Assembly: GCF_014638995.1 (NCBI RefSeq) | Contig: NZ_BMFR01000004.1 | Coordinates: 1-64,000, forward strand | Direction of reading: 5' to 3' | DNA: 64,000 nt | From: Virgibacillus oceani | GTDB lineage: Bacteria; Bacillota; Bacilli; Bacillales; Amphibacillaceae | Part shown: piece by piece, positions 1-8,417 of the stretch | How positions within the stretch are numbered: the stretch's first letter is position 1 | Layout of the letters: the number at the start of each line of letters is the position of its first letter | The notes under the pieces: model-generated | Seen by the model: the letters and a program-made list of their open reading frames with translations, nothing else | What the model was told of the DNA's origin: nothing | Database searches by the model: none | Program-made: the position numbers and the translations under genes

Positions 1-68
1 GGTTGATGTTTCTTCCTTGGGGTTGATGTTTCTTCCTTGGGGTTGATGTTTCTTCCTTGGGGTTGATG
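1..68. repeat. 20-bp perfect tandem repeat at window edge
   Basis: Three identical 20-bp units plus a partial fourth, each containing the core GGTTGATGTTTCTTCC. The array may continue to the left of the window. It lies just beyond the speB terminator, so it is downstream of the speE-speB transcript. The inner GATGTTTCT is shared with the 20-bp arrays near 4.4, 34.5 and 55.2 kb. It contains no open reading frame of note. Confidence 0.95.
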
Positions 69-97
69 AAAACGCCCTTTAAACGGGCGTTTTCATC
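65..97 (-). terminator. speB terminator
   Basis: A perfect 13-bp stem (GATGAAAACGCCC with its complement) around a 7-nt loop. It lies at the speB stop codon, and the 3' arm on the minus strand is U-rich. It probably ends the speE-speB transcript. Confidence 0.85.
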
Positions 98-969
98 TAT
101 TTTACCCAGCCAAGCAATATTTCTCTTACAAATTTGCTTGCTGCTATTGCTGTTTGTTCGGAATGATCGTATGCCGGTGCAACTTCAACTAGATCCGCTC
201 CAACAATTTCCGCATCAGAACCCGCAATTAATTGAATTGCTTCAAGCAGTTCACCTGATGTAATTCCACCCGCTTCCGCTGTTCCGGTGCCTGGTGCGAA
301 TGCTGGATCCAATACATCAATGTCGATCGTAACATATACCTTTCTTCCACTTAACGTTGGCAAAATTTTGCGCAATGGTTCAGCAACGTGAAACTTACTC
401 ATATGCATGCCACTATCTTTCGCGTATTGAAATTCCTCGCGCATACCTGAACGAATGCCAAAGGAGTATACATTTTCCGGACCAATTAATTCACAGATTT
501 TCCTTACTGGTGTGGAATGGGAAAGAACCTCTCCTTCATATTCCTTGCGTAAATCAGCATGTGCATCAATATGAATAAGTGCTATATCCGAATATTTTTC
601 ATGCATTGCCCGGATGACTGGCCATGTAACGAGATGCTCCCCGCCAAGCCCAAGCGGAAACTTTCCAGCCGAAACCAGTTTCTTAATATATTCCTCAATC
701 ATTGCAATACTGCGCTCGGCATTCCCAAATGGCAATGGAATATCACCTGCATCAAAATATGTTACTTCCTCTAAATGCTTATCCATATATGGGCTGTATT
801 CTTCCAAGCCAATCGATGCTTCGCGAATACGCCCGGGACCAAACCGTGATCCTGGGCGAAAGCTGACCGTCCAATCCATTGGCATGCCATAAATAACTGC
901 ACTTGCATTTTCAAAATCGTTCCGCGACATGATAAAAACTTTGCCTGAATAGGCTTCGTCAAACCGCAT
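97..969 (-). CDS. speB: Agmatinase (ureohydrolase family)
   Basis: Hydrolyses agmatine to putrescine and urea, the arginine-decarboxylase route to polyamines, in the cytoplasm. The 290-residue length is normal for the family. The manganese-binding ureohydrolase motifs are all visible: GGEH near residues 109-112, DAHAD at 135-139 and DIDVLDP at about 216-222. The start is preceded by AAGGGGGAG with 7-nt spacing. It lies 23 bp downstream of speE on the same strand, so the two are almost certainly co-transcribed and supply putrescine to spermidine synthase. The gene order matches B. subtilis speE-speB (ywhF-ywhG). The family also includes guanidinobutyrase and formimidoylglutamase, but this context favours agmatinase. 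Confidence 0.93.
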   Translation of the reverse strand: MRFDEAYSGKVFIMSRNDFENASAVIYGMPMDWTVSFRPGSRFGPGRIREASIGLEEYSPYMDKHLEEVTYFDAGDIPLPFGNAERSIAMIEEYIKKLVSAGKFPLGLGGEHLVTWPVIRAMHEKYSDIALIHIDAHADLRKEYEGEVLSHSTPVRKICELIGPENVYSFGIRSGMREEFQYAKDSGMHMSKFHVAEPLRKILPTLSGRKVYVTIDIDVLDPAFAPGTGTAEAGGITSGELLEAIQLIAGSDAEIVGADLVEVAPAYDHSEQTAIAASKFVREILLGWVK

Positions 970-992
970 GAATGTACTCCCCCTTTAGCTTT

Positions 993-1820
993 TTACTCTG
1001 TTAGTTCTTTAACAAACTTTGGCAATGCAAAAGATGCGTAATGTAGTTCTGGTGTATAATATTTCGTCCCGATTTCCGTAAAGCGCTCATCTTTGACTTT
1101 TAACGGGTTATGAATTTTACTTCCCATTGTAAACGTCCACATGCCACTTGGATATGTTGGAATGTTTGCTGTATATAATTTTGTAACTGGGAAAATTTCT
1201 TTAACATCTTTAAACACCTGATGGATTAGATCTGCCTTAAACCACGGATTATCTGTCTGTGCGACAAAAATTCCATCATCCTTCAGTGCCTTTGCAATCC
1301 CAGCGTAAAAACCTTGTGTAAACAAATTGACTGCTGGTCCAACAGGTTCTGTGGAGTCGACTAAAATCACATCAAATTCCCGTTCACTTTCGGCAATGTA
1401 CATAAAGCCATCGTCTACTTTTACCTCAACACGTTCGTCATCAAGTGCACCTGCAATTGTAGGTAAGTATTTTTTCGAATATGCAATAACATCCCCATCA
1501 ATATCAACTAATGTAGCCTTCTGTACGGATTGATGCTTTAGGACTTCGCGAATGACACCACCGTCGCCGCCACCAACAACTAAAACATTTTTAGGATTCG
1601 GATGCGTGTACAATGGAACGTGTGCGACCATTTCATGATATACAAATTCGTCTTTTTCAGTTGTCATGACCATATCATCCAAAACAAGCATGTTGCCCCA
1701 TTCTTCCGTTTCAATCACCTGTAATTCCTGATACTCCGTTTTTACAGCTGCTAATGTTTGTTTAATTTTTGCAGTAATACCGAAATTTGCAGTTTGATGT
1801 TCAGTAAACCAAATACCCAA
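993..1820 (-). CDS. speE: Spermidine synthase
   Basis: Transfers an aminopropyl group from decarboxylated S-adenosylmethionine to putrescine. The 275-residue protein contains the Rossmann-type motif [12 protein letters not shown] and the catalytic-region motif [10 protein letters not shown], both typical of SpeE. I place the start at a TTG at 1820: GAAGGAG lies 9 nt upstream and the resulting MGIWFTEHQ matches the usual SpeE N-terminus, whereas the longer in-frame start falls inside that ribosome binding site. It is the first gene of the speE-speB operon. No speA or speD lies in the window. Confidence 0.94.
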   Translation of the reverse strand: MGIWFTEHQTANFGITAKIKQTLAAVKTEYQELQVIETEEWGNMLVLDDMVMTTEKDEFVYHEMVAHVPLYTHPNPKNVLVVGGGDGGVIREVLKHQSVQKATLVDIDGDVIAYSKKYLPTIAGALDDERVEVKVDDGFMYIAESEREFDVILVDSTEPVGPAVNLFTQGFYAGIAKALKDDGIFVAQTDNPWFKADLIHQVFKDVKEIFPVTKLYTANIPTYPSGMWTFTMGSKIHNPLKVKDERFTEIGTKYYTPELHYASFALPKFVKELTE

Positions 1821-1829
1821 GAAAAGCAT

Positions 1830-1836
1830 CTCCTTC
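1830..1836 (-). promoter_or_regulatory. Ribosome binding site deciding speE TTG start
   Basis: GAAGGAG on the minus strand, 9 nt before the TTG at 1820. It overlaps the alternative upstream in-frame TTG, which rules that longer start out. Confidence 0.75.
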
Positions 1837-1895
1837 AATGTAAAAAAATAGGCTAATTTAAGATTGTTGTTTTAATACATATGACATATGATCCA

Positions 1896-2175
1896 AGGTA
1901 AATTTTCCACTTTACGTTACTCTTACCCCGCAGCCCGAATAGGGCACGCAATTGTCATCGATTAGACCCTGGAATACATCAGCTCAATGAGTCACATCAG
2001 CCGTCCACAGATGGCGTAGTATTTTTGGCTATCAACAATGGACTCTCATAGGTCTTATGAGTTCCTATTCTATTAATTTTCAGCTGCAAATGGACCCTAG
2101 TGTATACGGGCTGCGGGACTAAAGAGCATCCAAAATGGGGTGAAATTACCACAAATACTTTACGTCACATTTAAC
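1896..2175. repeat. Intergenic element with long imperfect inverted ends (copy 1)
   Basis: Fills most of the gap between speE and pbpG and has no convincing gene. An exact 11-bp inverted pair, CCCGCAGCCCG near 1928 and CGGGCTGCGGG near 2107, is flanked by further imperfect pairing that extends each end to about 45 bp. The right part, from TAGTGTATACGGGCTGCGG to TTTACGTCAC, recurs at 8197-8281. The stretch near 1963-2025 also matches the left part of that second copy. It is more GC-rich than its surroundings. It could be a miniature inverted-repeat element or a folded RNA. Confidence 0.7.
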
Positions 2176-2354
2176 GGAAACTACGTAAAAAAACAACAAA
2201 ATTTATAAAAATCGCCTTCAATTAAAAACATATTAAACAAGAAAATTATAGTTAAAAACGGCAAAAATGCAAGCACTTTTCGGTAATTTAAGTTTATTTC
2301 TATTTATCTTTTCCCATAATGTGAGTAATGCACACGAAAATTGGAGATAAAATT

Positions 2355-4394
2355 ATGAAATGGAAATTTTTCAAACATAAAAAAAGCCGGCTTGCATTAA
2401 CAGCAGCTATTGGAGCACTGATACTTGCACTTAGCTTTATTGCAGGTGTTTATTTAGTTAGCTTTCTACTCGGACCGCCGGAACTGTCCACCGAACAAAA
2501 CACTATATATTATAGTAATAGTGGTGATGTTATTGGTGAAGAACGTGGTAATCAAAGCCGTTATTGGATTGACTTAGAAGATATATCACCACACCTTGTT
2601 CAAGCAACCTTATTAATTGAGGATCAGCATTTTCGCGATCATAACGGCTTTGATTTACCGAGAATCGCTAGTGCTGTATTGACGAATATCAAAAGTATGT
2701 CCTTAAAAGAAGGTGCAAGCACACTTACACAGCAATATGCGCGAAATTTATATTTATCGTTTGAAAAAACCTGGACCAGAAAACTGCGAGAGGCCTTTTA
2801 TACAGTGCGATTAGAGATGTACTACTCCAAGGATGAGATTTTAGAAGGCTATTTAAATACTATTTATTATGGGCATGGTGCTTATGGGATCGAAGCGGCA
2901 AGCAGATATTTTTTTAACAAATCTGCGAGTGAACTGACAATTGCTGAATCGGCCATGCTAGCAGCAATACCAAAAGGTCCGACATATTATTCGCCATATA
3001 ATGATATGGAAAATGCAAAAAAACGCCAAAATCGAATACTAGGAATCATGCTGGAGAAAAATGCAATTGATGAAGAGGAGTATTTTTTAGCGAAAAGAGA
3101 GAATTTAGCTTTTGCCGAGCCAAAGGAACAACGTGTGGAAACTGTTGCACCTTACTTTCAGGATACTGTTTTGAAGGAGGCAGCGGAAATTCTAGACATT
3201 GATAAAGAGCTTGTTCGATCCGGGGGCTTTCAAATTTATACAACATTAGATCTTGAACTTCAGCAAAAATTAGAAGCAAAGATAACCAATGTCTTTCAAC
3301 CAGAAAGCAAGATTGAGGTTGGTGCAATTGCTCTTGAACCGACATCTGGTGCTATTCAAGCATTAGTAGGTGGACGTGATTATGAATCAAGCCAATTTAA
3401 TCGTGCAATTCAGGCCAAACGAATGCCTGGTTCTGCATTCAAACCTTTTCTTTACTATGCTGCATTGGAAAATGGCTATACCCCGACAACAATGCTGATG
3501 AGTAAGCCGACTGCTTTCGAATTAGAGGATGGCAAGGTTTATCAGCCTAGCAATTATAATGGGTATTATGCCTATGAGCCGATTACACTAGCACAAGCAT
3601 TGGCTCTGTCTGACAATGTTTATGCTGTGAAAACGAACCTTTTTCTAGGCGCGGAGAAATTAGTTGAAACAGCTAAAGACTTTGGAATTGACAGTAAGCT
3701 GCCTGCAGTACCATCCCTTGCTTTGGGAACTGCCGCAGTAACAGTTGAAGATATGGTAACCGGATATGGCATGATTGCAAATGGCGGCCATCAAATTGAA
3801 GGTCACACAATAAATAAAATTGTTGATCGTAAAGGCAAAGTTGTATTTGAATCAGAAGATGAAGAAGGCAAGCAGCTGTTAGACCCTAAATCGCTATACA
3901 TTCTCTCGCAATTAATGACAGGAATGTTCGATCATGCATTAGATGGTTATATGTCTGTCACAGGTTCACCGATTACTGATGAGCTGACACGTAAGTATGC
4001 AGGTAAATCTGGAACAACCAACTCCGATAGCTGGATGATCGGTTTTAGCCCAGAACTTGTAACAGGTGTTTGGGCCGGCTATGATGACAATCGATCAATC
4101 GACAAGGTTGCAGAGGAAACATATTCAAAGAAAGTTTGGGCAGCGTTCATGGAGGCCGCCCATAAAGGATTGCCTAAGACTAATTTCGATGCCCCACCTG
4201 ATATTGTAAGCATGGAAATAGACCCTGAATCAGGTAAACGGGCAACACCATATTGCGAGACTAGTCGCGTTATGTATTTTGAAAAAGGAACAGAACCAGA
4301 TGAATACTGTGATGTGCACTTCCCTGGTGAAGAAAAACCTGATTCTAAAGAAAAAGATGGGATAGTCAAGAAATTTTTTGATATCTTTTTCTAG
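2355..4394 (+). CDS. pbpG: Class A penicillin-binding protein (PBP2d/PbpG type)
   Basis: Bifunctional peptidoglycan synthase that polymerises glycan strands and cross-links stem peptides outside the membrane. From the N-terminus: a short basic cytoplasmic tail, one transmembrane anchor (about residues 15-40), a GT51 glycosyltransferase domain (EDQHF with its catalytic Glu near 89, EGASTLTQQ near 119-127) and a transpeptidase domain (SAFK near 360-363, SDN near 419-421, KSGT near 551-554). The start at 2355 has GGAGA 7 nt upstream; an earlier in-frame ATG at 2328 does not. The 679 residues are close to B. subtilis PbpG (YwhE), which sits beside speE and ywhD and acts during sporulation; the sporulation role here is inferred. 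Confidence 0.9.
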   Translation: MKWKFFKHKKSRLALTAAIGALILALSFIAGVYLVSFLLGPPELSTEQNTIYYSNSGDVIGEERGNQSRYWIDLEDISPHLVQATLLIEDQHFRDHNGFDLPRIASAVLTNIKSMSLKEGASTLTQQYARNLYLSFEKTWTRKLREAFYTVRLEMYYSKDEILEGYLNTIYYGHGAYGIEAASRYFFNKSASELTIAESAMLAAIPKGPTYYSPYNDMENAKKRQNRILGIMLEKNAIDEEEYFLAKRENLAFAEPKEQRVETVAPYFQDTVLKEAAEILDIDKELVRSGGFQIYTTLDLELQQKLEAKITNVFQPESKIEVGAIALEPTSGAIQALVGGRDYESSQFNRAIQAKRMPGSAFKPFLYYAALENGYTPTTMLMSKPTAFELEDGKVYQPSNYNGYYAYEPITLAQALALSDNVYAVKTNLFLGAEKLVETAKDFGIDSKLPAVPSLALGTAAVTVEDMVTGYGMIANGGHQIEGHTINKIVDRKGKVVFESEDEEGKQLLDPKSLYILSQLMTGMFDHALDGYMSVTGSPITDELTRKYAGKSGTTNSDSWMIGFSPELVTGVWAGYDDNRSIDKVAEETYSKKVWAAFMEAAHKGLPKTNFDAPPDIVSMEIDPESGKRATPYCETSRVMYFEKGTEPDEYCDVHFPGEEKPDSKEKDGIVKKFFDIFF

Positions 4395-4430
4395 CATTGG
4401 TCTGGAGAGGGCAGTTTGTGCGGATTAATC

Positions 4431-4475
4431 AGCTCTCCTGACGATGTTTCTGCTCTCCTGACGATACCCCTCTTT
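4431..4475. repeat. 20-bp tandem repeat, CTCCTG-ACGAT family
   Basis: Two units of GCTCTCCTGACGAT spaced exactly 20 bp apart, with TGTTTCT linking them. The array sits between the pbpG stop and its terminator. The same unit and spacing recur at 34454-34485 and 55151-55190. Confidence 0.7.
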
Positions 4476-4494
4476 CACGATGCTGAAAACCTCC

Positions 4495-4542
4495 AAAAAA
4501 AGAAGCTGACTCAGGCTCTGCCTTTAAGTCAGCTTCTTTTTT
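4495..4542 (+). terminator. pbpG terminator (also suits ywhD)
   Basis: Stem GAAGCTGAC/GTCAGCTTC around a 17-nt loop, flanked by A and T runs on either side. It lies between convergent pbpG and ywhD, so it can act in both directions. Confidence 0.88.
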
Positions 4543-4648
4543 GTCCTAGTAATACATGAGAAAAGCCCATGTATAAACATTTTACAAATTTCTGTAACAA
4601 AGTACAAGAATTTACGTAATTGTTCAAGATTCGTTCACAAATTGTTCA

Positions 4649-5173
4649 CTATTTCGGAAGTGCCTGTTTTAATTCGTCCGTTGAATTATTCCACATTTCT
4701 CCACCTTTAAAATCGGCAAGAAAATCTTTCAGCAATTTTTTCGAATGCTCATCCATATGTTCAACGATTATTTTTCCCTTTAATGACTTATCCATATGTG
4801 TCACATGCTCTGGCATAGATTTATATGCACGCTTAATTTCACGATCAACCCGGATTTCACTGCCGCAAACCCCGGCAAAATATGGACCGTTTTCACCTTT
4901 TTCTACGGTAACCCAAACGATCCAATACAATTTTCCATTTGGAACCGCATCTTTATCTGGCAAAAATTTAACACGACGTTCTACATCACTGCGCGCATGC
5001 ATCGCACCCATATCAACGTATGCTTTATTTTCATTTGGATCAATAATAACCGGTGACATATTTTCAAGACTGATAGCACCCATTCCATAGCCGCCATGGC
5101 CGTCAGTGGAATCATCTTTAATTATCGTAAATGGATTGCTCTTCTTTTGATTAGAAGACTGATCTGAACTCAT
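4649..5173 (-). CDS. ywhD: YwhD family protein
   Basis: A 174-residue soluble protein that matches the Bacillus YwhD family in length, content and position next to pbpG. The N-terminus is Ser/Asn/Lys-rich, followed by a compact domain with no signal peptide or membrane segment. The biochemical function of the family is not known to me. The start has AGGAGGG 7 nt upstream. It is transcribed convergently with pbpG and appears to be a single-gene unit. Confidence 0.85.
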   Translation of the reverse strand: MSSDQSSNQKKSNPFTIIKDDSTDGHGGYGMGAISLENMSPVIIDPNENKAYVDMGAMHARSDVERRVKFLPDKDAVPNGKLYWIVWVTVEKGENGPYFAGVCGSEIRVDREIKRAYKSMPEHVTHMDKSLKGKIIVEHMDEHSKKLLKDFLADFKGGEMWNNSTDELKQALPK

Positions 5174-5342
5174 TCAATAGACCCTCCTGGTTCGCTATTA
5201 TTTTTCATTGTAGCATATTAATACTGGAATCGGAATGAGCTTGCTCAGCTTCACAAGCTTAGACAATGAACGATCGAATACGATATTTACTGGAAGTTGT
5301 CATTTGCTTACTTCTATGGCGATTAGACCACAGTTTTGTGTA

Positions 5343-5373
5343 AAAAACCCACACCCTAATGTGATGGATTTTT
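5343..5373 (-). terminator. ywgA terminator overlapping its stop codon
   Basis: A 14-bp stem containing G-U pairs and ending in a U-run on the minus strand. The ywgA stop codon lies inside the stem, so the coding region runs directly into the terminator. Confidence 0.7.
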
Positions 5374-5862
5374 CTGTAATGAATCGATAAATGTCCATGC
5401 TTCATTTATTTCATCTGCCGTGTAGTTTTGTTTCGGCTTAACGATATGTATTTTTTCAGCTGCTTCCGTCTTTGATAGGTCATCAAAATACAACATTGTC
5501 GAAACCAGTTCAAGGAAACGGGAGCTTTTTGCCTGCAAAAGTTCTACCTGCTTCTCCATGTCAGGCATATCCAGTGCGAATTGATTTAAAAATGCCAGCC
5601 CATCACCTGTTATTTTATAATTGTATTGATAATAGTTGCTTTTATCTTCTTTTTCCTCGGCAACAAATCCCAGATTGCACAGTTCTTCCATGCGCAGTGT
5701 AAGCTCTTCTGAATATGGTCCATAAAAATGAAATTGATATTTTTCCTCAAACGGAACATGGCATTTTTGTAAAATATAAATCATCTTTTGCAGCTTTTTT
5801 CGTCCAGTAACTTCTTTTGCCACCGCAAAAAATTGCATTAGTTTTGCGTGATTAGTCAACAT
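5356..5862 (-). CDS. ywgA: YwgA family protein
   Basis: A 168-residue protein that I recognise by sequence and neighbourhood as the Bacillus YwgA family. It appears all-soluble and helical, with a winged-helix-like N-terminal half (KLMQFFAVAKEV, then MIYILQK). No catalytic motif is evident and no function is established to my knowledge. The ATG at 5862 lies inside the last codons of ywfO (11-bp overlap), and its AGGGGGAG ribosome binding site lies within ywfO. This indicates tight co-expression with the HD hydrolase. Confidence 0.85.
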   Translation of the reverse strand: MLTNHAKLMQFFAVAKEVTGRKKLQKMIYILQKCHVPFEEKYQFHFYGPYSEELTLRMEELCNLGFVAEEKEDKSNYYQYNYKITGDGLAFLNQFALDMPDMEKQVELLQAKSSRFLELVSTMLYFDDLSKTEAAEKIHIVKPKQNYTADEINEAWTFIDSLQKNPSH

Positions 5863-7174
5863 TTTTTATACGCTCCCCCTGCCCATATAAAAGTTCAAAA
5901 ATTCGTTTCTTCACAGGATTCTCATCGCTCATCCTATGAAGTATATCTGCTGGAAAATACAGCTTGTGATCCGTTCGTTTTTTCCCCGAAATGGACTCCA
6001 CAATTTCCGAGTGGCGCGACAATTCTTTCAGTTCATTGTTTGGCATTAACAAATGAATCGGCAATCGTTCCTCTTCTTCACCAGGCCGGTAAAAATCATA
6101 TGGCAAATCCGACGAGGAATCAACAACCAGATAATACTCTGGATCTATCCCTGCATCTTGAAACAGCCGGTACAGTTCCATCCATTCATTCATCTGCTGA
6201 TTCGGATTAAACTCAATATATTTAAATAGCCGGCGATTCATAAACCGTTCACATAAATCCTGCAGTACTGGATCATCCTCTTCCTGCCATGCTTGAAAAT
6301 AATACGAAACTATTGCTTCATCAAGCTTTAAATAATCGGCCAAATCTACATCCTCTTTAAAAAAGGAAATGAAATGTGCCGGCTCCAGTTTGAATGTATA
6401 GTTATTTTCAAATAAATGTTTAGCACGGTGAAGGATTTTGGATAATATAACTTCCGCACTCCGTGTTACCGGGTGAAAATAAACCTGCCAATACATTTGG
6501 TAACGGCTCATAATATAGTCTTCCACCGCGTGCATACCACTTGATTTAATTACAACCTGATCGTCAATTGGGCGCATAACACGCAAAATTCGTTCCATGT
6601 CAAAATGCCCGTAACTAACACCGGTAAAATATGCATCACGCTGCAAATAGTCCATCCGATCAGCATCAATTTGGCTTGAGATTAAACTGACAACCAATTT
6701 ATCTTCATACGTTTTTGCGATTACATCGGAAACTTTTTGAGCGAAACCTGGTGAAACCCGCTCCAGTATCTTGTTGACAAACGTCTCTCCAAGTATGATC
6801 TGCTGTGTAAAATGTTCATGATCAAGTTTAAACACTTTCTCGAATGAATGGGAAAATGGCCCATGACCTAAATCATGCAGCAAGGCAGCACATAGACATA
6901 ACAGACGTTCTTCGTTATTCCAATGCGGACGATCCTGGAAATTGTAAATAATTCTCTGGACAATTTCATAAACCCCTAGCGAATGATTAAACCGGCTGTG
7001 CTCTGCCCCGTGAAACGTTAAGTTAGTTGTTCCCAGCTGTTTAATACGGCGCAATCGCTGAAATTCAGGGGTTGCAATTAAATCCCAGATTACGCGATCT
7101 TTAACGTGAACATATCTATGTACCGGGTCTTTAAAAACCTTTTCCTCGTTTAGTTGTTCGTCTTTATAAGCCAT
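5852..7174 (-). CDS. ywfO: HD-domain nucleotide phosphohydrolase (YwfO family)
   Basis: A 440-residue HD-superfamily protein related to SAMHD1/dGTPase-type enzymes. The metal-binding residues are visible: AEHSRFNHS near residues 57-65 and LLHDLGHGPFSHS near 98-110, with the HD pair at 100-101. Family members hydrolyse dNTPs or related phosphoesters; the substrate here is not shown by the sequence. No membrane segment is seen. It overlaps ywgA downstream by 11 bp and is divergent from lipL upstream. The ribosome binding site is weak, but the start matches the conserved N-terminus (KVFKDPVHRYV). Confidence 0.88.
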   Translation of the reverse strand: MAYKDEQLNEEKVFKDPVHRYVHVKDRVIWDLIATPEFQRLRRIKQLGTTNLTFHGAEHSRFNHSLGVYEIVQRIIYNFQDRPHWNNEERLLCLCAALLHDLGHGPFSHSFEKVFKLDHEHFTQQIILGETFVNKILERVSPGFAQKVSDVIAKTYEDKLVVSLISSQIDADRMDYLQRDAYFTGVSYGHFDMERILRVMRPIDDQVVIKSSGMHAVEDYIMSRYQMYWQVYFHPVTRSAEVILSKILHRAKHLFENNYTFKLEPAHFISFFKEDVDLADYLKLDEAIVSYYFQAWQEEDDPVLQDLCERFMNRRLFKYIEFNPNQQMNEWMELYRLFQDAGIDPEYYLVVDSSSDLPYDFYRPGEEEERLPIHLLMPNNELKELSRHSEIVESISGKKRTDHKLYFPADILHRMSDENPVKKRIFELLYGQGERIKNVD

Positions 7175-7273
7175 TTAAGTCCAACCCGTTCCTTTTCGAC
7201 AATTTTGTTTTATTATATAATAGATAGTCAAAGTTAAAAAGAGTTAATTCGGTTTTACTGAGGGAGATAATGC

Positions 7274-8140
7274 ATGCAAACTTGGAAAGAAATTATTCAC
7301 CATGCGACATTTCGCTATATTGATCAGTCAAATAAAAAAGTTTTTAACAATGAACCATTAACTGCATTATCATCATTCGCAATTGATGATGCATTAGCGT
7401 TGTCTGTAAGTGACGGCGGTTCCCCACCTGCTATTCGACTTTGGGTTCATTCGGATACTGTTGTACTTGGTATTCCGGATGCACGCCTTCCATATATAGA
7501 CGAAGGTATTCAACTGCTTCAAAGCCACGGGTATCGTGCTGTTGTACGCAATTCTGGAGGACTTGCTGTTGCTTTGGATAAAGGCGTGTTAAATATTTCG
7601 CTCATTTTGCCGGGAGTCAAGCATTTATCTATTCATGCTTGCTATGAAGCGATGGTCAGCTTTATCCAATATATGTTACGCGATTTAACGAATGAAATTG
7701 AAGCGTATGAAATTGTTGGCTCTTATTGTCCTGGTGATTATGACTTAAGTATCGGCGGTCGCAAATTTGCTGGGATTTCCCAGAGACGTGTTAAGGATGG
7801 TGCTGCAATTCAGATATACTTAGACGTAGAAGGCAATGGCAGAGAACGTGCAGAAATGATTCGTCATTTTTATGAAATTAGTCACCGCGGGGAGAAGACA
7901 AAATTCGACTATCCGACTGTCGTCCCCAATACGATGGCTTCATTGTCGGAATTGCTGGACACAGCGATTACAATGGAAGACATGAAGCGCCGTGTGCGTT
8001 CTGCAATCGAGGATTTGTCCGAGAAGGTAGTGGTGAAGGACTTTTCCAAACGTGAGATGGAATCTTATTGGACACGTTTGGAGCAGATGAAAAAACGGAA
8101 TCAGCGAATTGCTGAGATTGAACAAGCAGGCAGACAATAG
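7274..8140 (+). CDS. lipL: Octanoyl-[GcvH]:protein N-octanoyltransferase
   Basis: Amidotransferase that moves octanoyl or lipoyl groups from the glycine-cleavage H protein to the E2 subunits of 2-oxoacid dehydrogenases. The 288 residues carry a biotin/lipoate protein ligase fold with RNSGG near 92-96. The nucleophilic-cysteine region reads SYCPGDYDLSIGGRKFAGISQ, with Cys at about 152, close to the known B. subtilis LipL Cys150. This distinguishes it from LplJ, which lacks that cysteine, and from LipM, which has it elsewhere. An AGGGAG-type site precedes the ATG. The position between ywfO and pta matches ywfL of B. subtilis. Confidence 0.9.
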   Translation: MQTWKEIIHHATFRYIDQSNKKVFNNEPLTALSSFAIDDALALSVSDGGSPPAIRLWVHSDTVVLGIPDARLPYIDEGIQLLQSHGYRAVVRNSGGLAVALDKGVLNISLILPGVKHLSIHACYEAMVSFIQYMLRDLTNEIEAYEIVGSYCPGDYDLSIGGRKFAGISQRRVKDGAAIQIYLDVEGNGRERAEMIRHFYEISHRGEKTKFDYPTVVPNTMASLSELLDTAITMEDMKRRVRSAIEDLSEKVVVKDFSKREMESYWTRLEQMKKRNQRIAEIEQAGRQ

Positions 8141-8149
8141 TAAAAAGGC

Positions 8150-8300
8150 ATTGGTGAGACCCCGGAGTGCGTCAGCGCTTCGGAGGCTCATCAGCCGCCC
8201 ACGGAAAGCGTAGTGTATACGGGCTGCGGTACCAAAGAGCATCCAAAATGATGCGAAATCACCACAAGTATTTACGTCACAGTTTACGGATAATTAGCAA
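8150..8300. repeat. Intergenic element, copy 2 (shorter)
   Basis: Lies just after lipL. It shares TAGTGTATACGGGCTGCGG, AAAGAGCATCCAAAATG and ATTTACGTCAC with the right part of the 1896-2175 element. Its left part (GACCCCGGAG through CATCAGCCGCCCAC) aligns with 1963-2025. The roughly 75-bp middle segment and the left inverted end of copy 1 are missing. It is non-coding and relatively GC-rich. Confidence 0.7.
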
Positions 8301-8328
8301 CAGGGATTATGAAAATGCATAAAGAAGT

Positions 8329-8376
8329 ATCCGAACTAATTCATATAATTGTAACGCATAGTTCGGATTTCTTTTT
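8329..8376 (+). terminator. lipL terminator
   Basis: Stem ATCCGAACTA/TAGTTCGGAT with a 20-nt loop, followed by TTCTTTTT. The same stem sequence is used at 34369-34412. Confidence 0.75.
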
Positions 8377-8417
8377 GACTAAACTATTTTTGTCCTAGCC
8401 ACTTTATTATTATACCA

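Noticed and set aside
4620..5090. Plus-strand 156-codon frame
   Set aside because: Lies fully antisense to ywhD, which has a clear family match and ribosome binding site.
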